DNA from: Lumbricus terrestris
Taxonomy: Eukaryota; Annelida; Clitellata; Crassiclitellata; Lumbricidae
Direction of reading: 5' to 3'
Assembly (NCBI GenBank): GCA_949752735.1
Contig: OX457050.1
Coordinates: forward strand, 42,415,784 to 42,479,783
Length of the DNA: 64,000 bases
The translations under genes were made by a program, and so were the position numbers. Positions within the stretch are counted from its first letter, which is position 1. The number at the start of each line of letters is the position of its first letter. Below are positions 42,549 through 53,373 of this stretch, piece by piece. Below the pieces are notes generated by a model. That model saw only the letters and a program-made list of their open reading frames with translations, was not told the DNA's origin and did no database searches.

Positions 42549-42975
42549 TATCGTAATCGTACACTCGAAATTTCTAAAGCGCCACTCGAAAGCCAAGCGC
42601 GGGGCACTAACTTATTCACGAGCGTTGCGTTGAGTCAAAAAGGTTGACCGTGAGAGTATTCCGTGGTGGTCCGGATCGAGTTACCAAAGGATCAGAGGGG
42701 CGGAACAGCCGCTAAGGCGGGTGTCGTCTGGGCTGGGAATTGGAGGGTGGAGGATCAGATGAGACAGGGTAAGAGCTCATGAAAAGGAGTGTCTTAAGTT
42801 TTGAATGAAAAGTCCGAGGTGTGATGGACAGAGGAGCCTGAGAAAGGTCATGTGTGATTAGTAATGATGATGGAGGGAAGGAAAGGATCGGAATTCAGGA
42901 GGCAAATCACTCCAAAGGCGCGGTGCTGAGCTGGAAATGGCTCGGTTGGAGATTGGAGAACTCAAGATGATCTGT
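42549..42975 (-). mobile_element. LINE 3' fragment
   Basis: Reverse complement of 45330-45842: the 3'UTR with ATGGTAACTCGATCCGGACC, the PPPSNS...RRHP-coding end, and the TTTAGAAATTTCGAG...ACGATTACGAT terminus at 42549. 5'-truncated. Confidence 0.85.
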
Positions 42976-43124
42976 GTGCGAACCATCAATAATTCAATTA
43001 AAATAGATGCTTACCTTCTGTGTCTAAACTGCGAGTGCTATAATCCAATCATTTTTAATTAACTTGTTGGTTATATTAAGCAACATTGTCAATGTCATAG
43101 TCACAGATGTTTTGTTTAGAATGT

Positions 43125-43600
43125 CTAGTATTCACTAGATGGCAGAACAATACTTTCTCAATCCAGCTTGCATCACCTACGACCACTCATCTCTAATCGT
43201 TCGCCATTTTGTACGCGTGGAAGATAAAGACCGATTTCAGTTTAAACACATATTTAATACGGATAACAGTACTGTTAACTCTCACGCATTCCAGTTATAT
43301 TTTTTAGATTTTATATTCGAATTTCTCCTCAATAGGGGTTTGCTGATGAACACGAGTAGCGTATGTCATCTCTTAACTGATGCTGTTCCAAAACTGGACG
43401 TACATTATGACAGTTTTCTGCTCTTGTGTTTTTGTCATGCTATGCTTGGATGTTCTTCAATTTCTTGTATATTAACAGCTTCATATAAATTTGTCAATGA
43501 AAGAAATATTGAAAGCTACAAAGTGTATCATCTAATCTGGTCACTGCTTGCCTGGACTTCAAGCTCTTAATTGGCAGATGCATATTTTTAAAAATTAAAA
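43125..43600 (+). repeat. Dispersed repeat family M with a 143-codon ORF
   Basis: An ORF at 43139-43570 (MAEQYFLNPACITYD...) is open but has no recognised domain. Its first ~85 bp resemble 8768-8855, and 43315-43385 is matched in inverted orientation by 47165-47225, so the sequence belongs to a dispersed repeat and the ORF is not a confident gene. Confidence 0.5.
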
Positions 43601-43604
43601 CACT

Positions 43605-45842
43605 CGATTTCGGTTTCGATTGCTACTACCAAAAAGAAATATTACTCCACACTTATTCACTCCAGCTCCTCCAACCCTCGACATCTCTGGAGAGCTGTCA
43701 ACTCTCTTCTTCATCGCAAATCGTCCTCCCCACTGCCAAGCTCCATTCCATCCCCCTCTATGGCCGATACATTCTGTTCATTCTTCTCTGACAAAATCTC
43801 CTCCCTTCGCTTCACATTGCAGTCTCTTCTTGATTCACAATCCTCCAACACTGATCCACCTCCATTTCCAAACCCTACTCCTCCTGTCTCTCAGTCATCC
43901 CTTCCAATACTCCATCCCGCCTCTGAAGCTGAAGTGTCACTCCTGCTAAATTCTCTTCCTAACAAACAGTGTGAATTAGATCCTATCCCAACTGCTCTCC
44001 TAAAAGACTGCGCCTCCGTCCTCATTCCTATAATCACTAAAATTATCAATCTTTCACTTTCCACTGGCAACTTTCCAATGGTCTTCAAGCAATCTCTCGT
44101 CACTCCTCTTCTGAAAAAGGCAAATCTTGACAAGGAAAACCTATCAAATTACCGACCCATCTCCAACCTTTCTTTTCTATCTAAATTAACCGAACGAATT
44201 GTCCTTTCCCGGCTAAACGATTACCTCGCTTCTAACTCACTCCTCAACCCCCACCAATCCGGCTTCACCAAACACCACTCTACAGAAACTCTACTCGTCT
44301 CTCTGTATAATAAACTGGTTTCTGCCGTCAGTCATCAGCAAGTCTCCTGCCTCTGCCTCCTTGACATCTCCGCTGCATTCGACACCATCGATCACAATCT
44401 CCTTCTAAATCGACTTTCTTCTTCTTTTGGCGTCTCTGGCACCGCTCTACTCTGGTTCCAGTCCTATTTGTCTTCCAGGTCCTTCTCCGTCAAAGCCTCC
44501 AGTCACTGTTCACAACCCCTTCCACTATCTTGTGGCGTTCCTCAAGGTTCCGTCCTGGGTCCGTTGCTCTTCATCCTCTACACCACTCCTTTAAGTCATC
44601 TAATAAAATCCTCGTCTGTTGACCACCATCTCTACGCAGACGACACCCAACTCTTTATATCCTTCTCCCCAGGCTCTTTCTCCACCGCCATTGCTCAACT
44701 TCTCAATGTGGTCAATCTGATCTCTCAATGGATGTCCTCAAACCTCCTCTGCCTCAACCCATCAAAAACAGAGTTCATTATTCTTGGCCTTCCTGACCAA
44801 ATCAAGAAAATCCCTGACCCTTCAATACACCTATCGACTAACTCTTCAACTCTCACTTTTACTTCCGATGCTCCTGTTCGCAATCTTGGTGTAATGTTTG
44901 ACTCGCATCTCTCCTTCTCTAGCCACATCTCTAGCCTATCGCGCTCCTGTTTCATGCACATCCGGGACCTCCGACGCATCCGACCCATGCTTGATTTCAA
45001 AACTGCTTCCACAATTGCTACGTCCATCGTCCACTCAAAGCTTGACTACTGCAACTCCCTGTTCTTAAACCTTGATTCCACACAACTTAAGCGCCTCCAA
45101 CTCATTCAAAATTCTCTAGCTAGAGCCGTCACCAGAACACCCAGACATCATCACATCACCCCTGTCCTCAAGTCTCTTCACTGGCTGAAAATCCCAGAGC
45201 GAATCCACTTCAAAGTTCTCTCCTTAACTTACAACTCTTTACAATGCTCCCAGCCCAGTTATCTTCGCGAACTCTTCACCATCCAGCCTACCCGTTCTAC
45301 CCGATCATCCGCCTGCCTTACACTTTCTCGACCCCCGGTCACAAGTCATCTCAAGTTCTCCAACCGAGCCATATCCATCTCAGCACCACGCCTTTGGAAT
45401 GATCTGCCTCCTGAATTCCGATCCTTTTCAGTCCCTTCATCATCATTTCTAATCACACACCACAACCTTCCTCAGGCTCCTCTATCCATCACACCTCGGG
45501 CTTTTCATTCGAAACTTAAGACACTCCTTTTCACGATCTCTTACCCTATCTCAACTGATCCTCCACCCTCCAATTCCCGGCCCAGACGACACCCACCTTA
45601 GTAGCTGTTCCGCCCCTCTGATCCTATGGTAACTCGACCCGGACCACCACGGACTACTCTAACGGACAACCCTTCTAACACAACGCATTTGATCCTGATC
45701 CTATGGTAACTCGACCCGGACCACCACGGACTATTCTCACGGACAACCCTTCTAACGCAATGCAGCGCTCGTGAATAAGCTGGTGCCCCGCGCTTGGCTT
45801 TCGAGTGGCGCTTTAGAAATTTCGAGATTACGATTACGATTC
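43605..45842 (+). mobile_element. 5'-truncated LINE, best copy in the window
   Basis: Carries an intact RT ORF, stop at 45599-45601, and a 240-bp 3'UTR that contains a ~75-bp tandem duplication (45617-45690 and 45697-45766), ending GGCGCTTTAGAAATTTCGAG then ATTACG repeats. The upstream endonuclease region is missing. It is the reference for the fragments at 1735-8755 and 42549-42975. Confidence 0.93.
43622..45601 (+). CDS. LINE reverse transcriptase (CR1/L2-like), 5'-truncated
   Basis: The frame is open from at least 43622 (ATTKKKYYSTLI..., LWRAVNSLLHRK) without its own start; the first in-frame ATG is 43760. RT motifs in order: LSNYRPISNLSFLSKL, SGFTKHHSTETLL, LLDISAAFDTIDHNLLL, GVPQGSVLGPLLF, catalytic YADDTQLF (about 44632), then the C-terminal LHWLKIPERI and LWNDLPPEFRSF stretches shared by all LINE fragments here. 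No stop or frameshift in about 660 codons, so it is young. The endonuclease domain needed for target-primed insertion is absent. Confidence 0.9.
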   Translation, partial: ATTKKKYYSTLIHSSSSNPRHLWRAVNSLLHRKSSSPLPSSIPSPSMADTFCSFFSDKISSLRFTLQSLLDSQSSNTDPPPFPNPTPPVSQSSLPILHPASEAEVSLLLNSLPNKQCELDPIPTALLKDCASVLIPIITKIINLSLSTGNFPMVFKQSLVTPLLKKANLDKENLSNYRPISNLSFLSKLTERIVLSRLNDYLASNSLLNPHQSGFTKHHSTETLLVSLYNKLVSAVSHQQVSCLCLLDISAAFDTIDHNLLLNRLSSSFGVSGTALLWFQSYLSSRSFSVKASSHCSQPLPLSCGVPQGSVLGPLLFILYTTPLSHLIKSSSVDHHLYADDTQLFISFSPGSFSTAIAQLLNVVNLISQWMSSNLLCLNPSKTEFIILGLPDQIKKIPDPSIHLSTNSSTLTFTSDAPVRNLGVMFDSHLSFSSHISSLSRSCFMHIRDLRRIRPMLDFKTASTIATSIVHSKLDYCNSLFLNLDSTQLKRLQLIQNSLARAVTRTPRHHHITPVLKSLHWLKIPERIHFKVLSLTYNSLQCSQPSYLRELFTIQPTRSTRSSACLTLSRPPVTSHLKFSNRAISISAPRLWNDLPPEFRSFSVPSSSFLITHHNLPQAPLSITPRAFHSKLKTLLFTISYPISTDPPPSNSRPRRHPP

Positions 45843-46101
45843 GGTCTCTTTATTTGTGGTTAAACAGTATTGAAAACGACAAAGTTCATTGTCTTCTTTG
45901 ATGACTTGTTGACGGTATTCTACAATCGACAATTTAACTACTAAATGGTTATTGTTACTGACGTCTCGGTTGGAAGTAAACAGTATGGCGGTCACAGATA
46001 CACGCAGAATAGAGCTGCCTCAACTCCGGCGATTGATAGCCCAATGTTTCCGCGCGAAACATTGGTGTCCCGCTTCAGTCAGTGATGTTGTGTGAAGCAA
46101 G
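45843..46101. other. Short palindrome and possible tiny exon
   Basis: CCAATGTTTC at 46042-46051 pairs with GAAACATTGG ten bases on, a perfect 10-bp stem over a CGCGC loop. It lies in a 36-codon ORF (ATG 45985, MAVTDTRRIELPQ) in good start context. No function assigned. Confidence 0.35.
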
Positions 46102-46890
46102 TAAGTAAGTGATGAAGGTATTTCTAGATCTGAAATAGAAGTCGGATTGATGAAAAAACGCTTAAGTAATGGAAGCTGGATGATGGTATTCTTATATTTG
46201 AAATAGAAGCCGGACAGACGAAAATAACAGGCGAGAAACAGAAGCTGGGTTAATAAAATGGTAAACGTGTATTTTAGCGTCGTAAATTATTTTCGCGCTT
46301 ATAACGGCACAAAAAGCGCCGTAAATTATTTTTGATAGCGTACATTTCACCAACTGCTGTGACAGCACCCTTAAAATTTGGTAGAGAGAAGAATATTGAC
46401 AGAAAATATGTTTTTAAAATTTCACATTTCCCATGCGAAATCGCTGTTCGAATCGCCATTGAACCACAACATTGCCCGGAAGTTGGGATACGCGCACAAA
46501 TCATCGACGTATACTGGTCCATTCGACTATAAATAACGTGTACGTCAAGACTTCGGTCCTAAGTTCAAAATGAGAAATGGAAGCTGGATGAAGGTATTTC
46601 TAGATCTGAAATAGAAGTTGGATTGATGAAAAAACGCTTAAGTAATGGAAGCTGGATGATGGTAATCTTATATCTGAAATGATAATCACTATTGAAGCAG
46701 AAGTCGGATTCATAAAACAGCTGATGCAATTGAAAAAGCTGGACTTTTACTTACTTATTTTTTTTATGGAAATGGAAGTTGGATGAAGGTTCTCTATAGA
46801 TGAAGTAGAAGCTGGGTGATTGTTCTCTATAGGTGAAATGGAAGCTGGATGGTTAGAGAAATAGAAGCTGGATGAATGTTACTTACTTAT
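46102..46890. repeat. CCAGCTTC-core minisatellite blocks
   Basis: Blocks at 46110-46250, 46565-46690 and 46770-46885 with GGAAGCTGGATGAAGG / AATAGAAGYYGGATTGATGA units. They flank and enter element K. Confidence 0.75.
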
Positions 46891-47146
46891 TTATTTTTGC
46901 CTGCTGTCTTATTGCACACTTGCCGCGCGCAACTTCCGGAAAGGGTCAGATTTGAATAACAACTTCGATCGGCGGTTTGTTATGACAAAATATTACAATT
47001 TTTCAATCGATTTCCTTCTTTTTAACAAATTCTAAGTATAATAATACATCAGTTAGGCGATAGCACGTTGGCATAAATATTTTAAATCGCTTTTTGTGCC
47101 AAAATAAGCGTGAAAATAATTTACGACGCTAAAATACACGTTTACC
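46260..47146. mobile_element. Foldback family K
   Basis: Starts GGTAAACGTGTATTTTAGCG and ends with its inverse. The ~58-bp arms are nearly identical (46260-46318 and 47088-47146). The interior includes minisatellite and unrecognised sequence. Ends read GGT...ACC as in the 9-bp-TSD families, but no clear TSD. Solo pieces of the same end recur at about 47308-47350 and 57685. Confidence 0.75.
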
Positions 47147-47399
47147 CAATTGGGGAACAGCCTGAGTTCAGAGATGACATACGCTACTCGTGTTCATCAG
47201 CAAACCCCTGTTGAGGAGAAATTCGACTACCATTTAGCAAAAAAATCTGGTCCTCAATCCAACTCGCATTTGACCGACGCTGAAACTCATGCAACTTTGA
47301 ATAATTCACGACGCTAAACTACACGTTTGGTAATCTACCCTTTTAGCGTCGGTAATTATTCGCCATTGCATGGGTTTTAGCGTTGGCCGAACACAAGTC

Positions 47400-47520
47400 G
47401 GTTTGAGAAAAATAATTATTGATAAATAGAAGTCGGATTGATGAAAATAATTTGTATGAAATAGAAGCGAGATTAATAAAAACAATCCTGCTGAAATTGA
47501 AGCTGGATTGATGAACAATA
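47400..47520. repeat. CCAGCTTC-core minisatellite
   Basis: Three to four GAAGCTGGATTGATGA-type units next to element N. Confidence 0.7.
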
Positions 47521-47539
47521 ATTTTGAATTAAATAAAAG

Positions 47540-47927
47540 GGTACATGTTTTTTATACGACCACCAAAACACCAAGAACTAACGTTGCAGCGTTGTTATGT
47601 TTCATAAATCCAACTTCTAGTTTGCCGAGAATCCTTTTAATCGATCCAGCTTCTGTTTACAGGCAAGAATTTGTTCGATAAATCCCGTTTCTATTTCATC
47701 AGCAAATATTTTCATCCGTTTTTCATTGGAAATTATTTTTCATCAATCCAGCTTCAATTTCAGCAGAATATGACTGCACCAACACTAAAACTAATCCTAA
47801 CCGACCCTCACGACGCCTAACCTGAGCCCTAACCGACCCTCACGCGCTAAATCCCGCTTCTATTTCGTGAAGAAATATTTTTCATCGAATTTATAAATTT
47901 TTGGTGGTCGTATAAAAAACAAGTACC
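47540..47927. mobile_element. Foldback family N
   Basis: 388 bp with ~29-bp TIRs (GGTACATGTTTTTTATACGA and inverse, GGT...ACC). The core is degenerate CCAGCTTC minisatellite plus CCGACCCTCACG repeats at 47800-47850. No clear TSD. Confidence 0.75.
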
Positions 47928-48119
47928 GAATTTTGCAGTTCCTTTACGATTTGAACCAATGTTTAAACTGCTGTCTACTCCTTTTGCTGTTGACATTTAG
48001 TCCCCAAGAGCAGATATAGGCATAATAAGCTTATATATAATTATGCAGATGTAATTAGTGGACATTCAGTGCGATGCAACGCCGAAGCAGAAGTATGCAA
48101 CAGCGAATTTTTATGCCTG

Positions 48120-48423
48120 TGTGGCAAAATAAAGTATCTCCGTAATAATCGTATCTCCCCAGATGATAAGTTGAAAAATGTCACTTTCGCGTGTGTTTCT
48201 TTTTGCAAATTAACTTCCATTTGCTTGGTTTTGAACAATGACACTAACAGGTAGGCCCTATGTTTATTCCTATAATTTTGGTGACTTTGGTTTAGAGGAC
48301 TTAGAACATTTAGAACACTTAAGAACACTCAAGAGTCTCTTGGCCTAACTAAATTCGAGTTGAATTACATAGCACCCACGCATTTTTCGATAATTGGGAT
48401 AGAATGGTTTTTCAATTCTGTTT
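48120..48423. mobile_element. Family G element, copy 3 (partial)
   Basis: Matches copies 1 and 2 through TTGAACAATGACACTAACAG and AACACTTAAGAACACTCA to GATAGAATGGTTT, where a MITE is inserted. Confidence 0.75.
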
Positions 48424-48431
48424 GTAGTACC

Positions 48432-48720
48432 CAAGGCCGTAGCCAGGATTTTATTTCGGGGGGGGTGTTTTCCAGAAAAATGTCTGACAGCCGTTGTTTT
48501 AGTCGATCTTTTTTTAGTCATCGGAAGCTTTTTCAGAATTTTTCGCCCGAAAAACCTTCAGCACGGCGTAAAACGATCTAATTTCACAATTTTTGTCTTC
48601 ATAGGCTATATCGCGATTTTCTCTTGTTTTTTTGCGTAGATGCATTACTTAATGTTTACGTTTTTTTTCATTTCGGGGGGTGTTCAAACACCCAAAACAC
48701 CCCCCCTATCTACGGCCTTG
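48432..48720. mobile_element. hAT-type MITE
   Basis: Ends CAAGGCCGTAGCCAGGAT and the inverse CTACGGCCTTG, with a perfect 8-bp TSD GTAGTACC (48424-48431, 48721-48728). CAAGGCCGTAGCCAGGA-type ends are common in animal hAT MITEs. G-rich subterminal runs (GGGGGGGGTGTT and complement). Confidence 0.9.
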
Positions 48721-49261
48721 GTAGTACCATTATGGTTACACTTAAAATAGACCTATAATATTAAGCCTATGTGAACTTTACAGGGTCATATCATCATTAC
48801 AGTAGTGTATGCTTCAATGACACATAACCAATTATATAGTTTCGCGTGCACGAGAATTTTTTATGTTGCGGCCCGCGAGTCATTAAAAATTTCCAAATGT
48901 GGCCCACATGCTGACTTGAGTTTGAGACCCCTGTCTTACACAATCTATATAAATAAAGAGAAGATTCCGTCTGTTTGACCGGAATGCATTTCCACAGTTT
49001 TTGAGCTTTTCATTCCAAACCTTCACTACTGTGTCCGTCTCGGCTTCCAACGCGTAGAGGAGGGGTTCGCGAATCTCTGCCACCATGGGAGCCAGAGTGG
49101 GGGGGGCAAAAACACTCATTTTCCCTGTTGGCCTTTGCCCTTTCAAGCTTACGACGGCGCTTTTCTTTCGGCTCCTATACGTAATACGTATAAAAGCAGC
49201 CGTTCGAAAGCGTTTAGAGAACAGCGCCTTTGCCAGTCCGGAATTATTCACGGGTCTCGTA

Positions 49262-49470
49262 CCGGTGGAGGTCGGTGGTGGGGGTGGGTGGAGGTTGAGG
49301 GGGAGAGAGGTGGGGGTGGGGGTGGGGTGGTGTGGGGCGAGGGGATGGGGGTGGTGGTCGTGGGTGGAGGGGTGGAGGCGGTGAGAGCGGTGGAGTGGAG
49401 TGGGTGGGGGAGCGAAGGGGTGGGTGTGTGTGGGGTGGTGGGTAAGGGGCCAGGGTGGGGGAAACTTAGG
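49262..49470 (+). repeat. G-rich block in the Helitron
   Basis: About 200 bases dominated by GGTGGGGG/GGGTGG runs on the plus strand with many closely spaced G3+ runs, so G-quadruplex formation is plausible. Confidence 0.8.
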
Positions 49471-49900
49471 GGGGAATTTTCCCCCCAAAATTTCCCGAAA
49501 ACCAAAATTTCCCGGGTGGCGTACCGGTGAAGATCGGAGTTAGTGATGGCGTGTTGTGGGGGTGGAAGAGGTGGGGTGGGTGGAAGAGGGACGGGAGAAA
49601 ATTTGGGGGATATTTTTCCCCAAAAATTTCACGAAAACCAAAATTTCACGGGTGGCGAACCGGTGGAGATCGGAGTTAGTGGTGGCGTGTTGTGGGGAGA
49701 TGGAATAGGTGGGGAGTTGAAGAGAGGTGGGGGAAATTTTGGGAGGGATTTTTCCCTCAAAATTTTCCCAAAACCAAAATTTCACGGGTGGCGTACCGGT
49801 GGAGGTCTGAGTTTGTGGTGGCGTGTTGCGGAAGGGTTTGGGAGGGGTAAATTTGGATGATTTTCCCCCGAAAACCAAAATTTCATGCGTGGCGTACCGG

Positions 49901-50348
49901 TGTAAAGGTTTCAGATTACCCCCTCCTAAACATTACCCCCTGCAAACTGTAAATTGAATCAATCTTCGCATTTATTGGACTAAAAATATCAAAAAATTCA
50001 TCCCGCTTCTTGTTTTGGTCTGAAGGTTTTCATCCGTCATCCCACTTCGTTGTTTTTTATCAATATTTTCATCTGTAACTAAAATACTATTCGCCGCTGA
50101 AGTTTACATGGAGAAAATGGCTTCGAGGCTATTATTTTTTTTCGGATCAAAATATTGATAACAAACCGCGAAGTGGGATGACGGATGAAAATCTTCAGAC
50201 CAAAACAATGGGCGGGATGATTTTTTCTGATTTTTTAAGTGCAATAACGGCGATGATTGATGAAAATCTAGTTTCCCGGGGGTAATATGAAACCGGTTTC
50301 AAGTTACCGGGGGTAATGTTCAGGAGGGGCTAATTTGAAACCTTTGCA
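49901..50348 (-). mobile_element. Foldback F2, flanked by CCGG
   Basis: 448 bp, TGTAAAGGTTTC...GAAACCTTTGCA, flanked by CCGG at 49897-49900 and 50349-50352. The interrupted Helitron unit reads GTACCGG on the left and CCGGTGGAGG on the right, showing a 4-bp duplication. Inverted relative to F1 at 10092-10539 with the same length. Confidence 0.88.
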
Positions 50349-50561
50349 CCGGTGGAGGTCGGAGTGGTGGGGTGTGGTGTGGTGGGGTTGTGGCCGGAGC
50401 GGGTCGAATCCTAAATTTCCCGGGCAACGCCGGGTACCCCAGCTAGTTCAGAATAAAAGTGATCGAATGATAGCATGACGATGGCAAAGGTAAAATGCTG
50501 ATTTGCTAATTGGCCATGGATAAAATGCTGATTAGCAGTTGTTGATTGGTCAGCATTTGGT

Positions 50562-50765
50562 GGGGCGCGGTGGTGTAGTGGTGGCGTCGTTGCCTTGAAG
50601 CCGGAAGGTTCGAATCCACCTCGCCGCGTACGGACACTGCGCAAGTCCTTCACTCACAATTGCTCAGCGCTTCGGCGTGAAGCTCCGATGCAGTGTCCGC
50701 TCTGCATTCGGGAGCGCCTCTGAGCAGCAGCTTGAAGGGGCGCTATAACATGTGCACATGCAAAC
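50562..50765 (+). mobile_element. tRNA-derived SINE, copy 2
   Basis: GGGGCGCGGTGGTGTAGTGG head with an A box, B box GGTTCGAATCC (50607-50617), AAGTCCTTCACTCACAATTG body, and AGGGGCGCTATAACATGTGC tail. Better preserved than 31265-31490. Confidence 0.88.
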
Positions 50766-51026
50766 AAATTTCACCTATCAGCATACCAATGAGTAAAATG
50801 CTGACTGAAAAATGACGGAAGAACAGGCAGAGTCACCAAGGAAGGCATTGCACTTTGTTGCCTCTTATAAGACAGAAATCCGGTGTTTTAATTAATATAT
50901 TAATTTATATTCATATTGTGAATATGCCAATTAAAAGATTGAAGCCTAGATAAGCAGCGACCAGAGTGGATCATAAGCTTGCACTTCATAGTTAACAGAG
51001 CTAAGAGATGAATACGCTGTTTGGTG

Positions 51027-51262
51027 GTTTTCAGAGGGGGTCATTATGTGGTAATCACAGCACCAGGTCTGCAGCAGTCTTAATGCGGCCCTGCTCACTT
51101 TCATCAGGCTCTTCTGTCCATCACAACTCAGGCTTTTCATTCGAAATATTGAAGTCACCTCTTCAAAAATTCTTACACCGCCTCATCCAATTACCAACCC
51201 AGACGACACCCGCCTTAGCAGCTGCTCTCCCCTCTGATACTCTGGCAACTGGACTGGGACCT
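51027..51262 (+). mobile_element. LINE-related 3' fragment, copy 1
   Basis: About 235 bp shared with 52303-52536 (GGTCATTATGTGGTAATCAC, ATTGAAGTCACCTCTTCAAA). The second half matches the CR1/L2 LINE 3' coding end and UTR (CCCAGACGACACCCGCCTTA). Confidence 0.75.
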
Positions 51263-51579
51263 CATGACATTATGATCATACTGTATTGTTGACAAGAGAC
51301 AAGACTGATCGACAAAGATGACGATCCAGCACTCAGCTGGCTGTCAAGCCTTCTTCTGTTTCTTTGCCAAAGAGATGTCCATGTGAGCCAGAGGACGATA
51401 AGTCAAGTTAGTGAAACGTTTTTCCTTATCACCCGTCAGTCTAACTCTTTCTCGTGTGACCTACTTTGACAAAAGCTATACGTACACCGGTAATAACTCA
51501 TCTCAAGTTCTCCAGTCGATCCACTGAATACAGCGCCAAGCCTCTAAGGGTGTCAGAGGCCCGCAGTTTTAAATAAATT

Positions 51580-52273
51580 GGCGCCGTAACAAAACGGCGC
51601 AGGACAAAACGGCGCCGACATAACGGCGCCAACAAAACGGCGCAATTCAAAGTAGCCTACCCCGACAAAACGGCGCCGACAATACGGCGCAGTACAAAGA
51701 TTATGATAGGTCTACCCGTCTGGTGATTGTTTGCTTATTCAAGAGCAAACTCAATACGAATTCAAGATTATGATATCGTTCCGGGTACCGGCAACTAGGG
51801 CCACATCCAAGCCAGAACACAAGCGTTTAAAGTAGAAGTCGGACAAAATCATTTATCCTTAAATAGAATCTGGATTGATGGAAAAAATTTCGCTTAAATT
51901 GAAGCTGGATTGAAGAAAATATTCTTGCTTAAATGGAAGCTGGATGAATAAGTCTTGCTTAAATGGAAGCTGGATTGAAGAAAATAGTTTTGCTTAAATG
52001 GAAGCTGGATTGAAGAAAATATTCTTGATTAAATGGAAGCTGGATTGAAGAAAATATTCTTGCTTAAATGGAAGCTGGATTGAAGAAAATATTCTGGCTT
52101 AAATTGGAGCTGGATTGATGAAAAATAATAGCAATTTAAATGGAAGCTGGATTGATATTTAGAATATATTTTTGCTGCTTCTGCTTTTAGACTACTAAAA
52201 ACCATTGTTTTTTAGTTCAGTTTGCGCCGTTACGTCGGCGCCGTTTTGTCCTGCGCCGTTTTGTCAGTGCACC
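51580..52273. mobile_element. Foldback E1 with perfect 9-bp TSD
   Basis: TSD AAATAAATT at 51571-51579 and 52274-52282. Left arm GGCGCCGTAACAAAACGGCG followed by ~14-bp GACAAAACGGCGCC units; the right arm is its inverse, ending AGTGCACC. Core minisatellite at 51835-52160, a regular ~35-bp array (AAATGGAAGCTGGATTGAAG). 694 bp, no ORF. Confidence 0.92.
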
Positions 52274-52302
52274 AAATAAATTATGTGCGTTTTGCACAAA
52301 TA

Positions 52303-52630
52303 GGTTTTCAGAAGGGGTCATTATGTGGGAATCACAGCACCAGGTCTGCATCAGTCATAATGCGGTCCTGCTAACTTTCCTCAGGCGCCTCTGTCCCCCA
52401 CAACTCTGGCTTTCCATTCGAAATATTGAAGTCACCTCTTCAAAAATTCTTACCCCGCCTCGTCCAATTACCAACCCAGACGACACCCACCTTAGCAGCT
52501 GCTCTCCCCTCTGATACTCTGGCAACTGGACCTCATTTGAACTTCTCTTATGAACCAACCTTCTGACTCGGCGTAGCGCTCGTGAATAAGCTAATGCCCT
52601 GCGCTTGACTTTCGAGTGGTGCTTTATAAA
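52303..52630 (+). mobile_element. LINE-related 3' fragment, copy 2
   Basis: Parallel to 51027-51262 and continuing into the LINE 3' terminus (GCGCTCGTGAATAAGCT, GTGGTGCTTTATAAATTC). Confidence 0.78.
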
Positions 52631-52965
52631 TTCAGAGTACGCATTTACGCACAATATGGTTAAAATGGCGTTGAGCCCACGGTTTATAATGATGATGATG
52701 ATGATTTACGCAGGAAGTAGCCAAGTCATTTACAGTCATTGAAACAGCATAAAGCACAGGTTTACTTGTTAATCCTAACAGATGTGGAACACGGTCGAAA
52801 TTCGATTCGGGGAGACGGGCCACACCAGGTTGAATATAGCAGTGTTTAGACTGCTATATATTTGTTAAGGTTTAGGCCTATGGATGGATCAATATGGCGA
52901 TAACTTTATTTTCAACAAACAATTTCATCTTGTAGCCTACTTTGATAATAGCTGTACACCAGTAA

Positions 52966-53314
52966 GCATCTACCCAAATCCCAAGCCGTAGAGCATAGTA
53001 TATAATTTAAAACATGTTTTAGTCAATTTTCTAATCGCTCATCCAGTGTATAATTCTACTATGACACAGTTCCGTTACTCATCCAGCTTCTATTTCAACA
53101 AAAATATTTGATCGTTCATCCAGCCTCTTGTTTTACGGTAGCATAAAACCATGATTTTCTCCTTCATCCAACTTCTACTTCTGTTAATTAATATGCTCAT
53201 CCAGCTTCTAATGATACTGCAATAGGTCAGCAGTAATATCATGTATTCATCGTTCATCCAACATCCAGTTTATGGAAATAAAAAAAATCTGAAGTGTTAT
53301 ACGGTCTGGGATTA
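52966..53314. mobile_element. MITE family P, copy 2
   Basis: Collinear with 12739-13111, including GACACAGTTCCGTTACTCAT and TTCTGTTAATTAATATGCTC. The TIRs are now imperfect (GCATCTACCCAAATCCCAAG; inverse partner near 53296). Confidence 0.78.
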
Positions 53315-53373
53315 ATTGCCTTTGTCCTTTCTCTGTCTTCAATTACATTTTATGTTTATTTTTAATTCTCAAA

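Larger units (their letters stand above)
48944..50446 (+). mobile_element. Complete non-autonomous Helitron
   Basis: Begins TCTATATAAATAAAGAGAAG after A and ends with hairpin CCCGGGCAACGCCGGG, then TACCCCAGCTAG, before T: the canonical A|TC...CTAG|T insertion. 1,503 bp. The interior has about five GGGTGGCGTACCGGTGGAGG units and a G-rich block; foldback F2 is inserted in the last unit. No Rep/helicase. Confidence 0.88.

Noticed and set aside
43139..43570. 143-codon ORF as a host gene
   Set aside because: Parts recur elsewhere in the window in both orientations and no domain is recognisable; kept only as a dispersed repeat.
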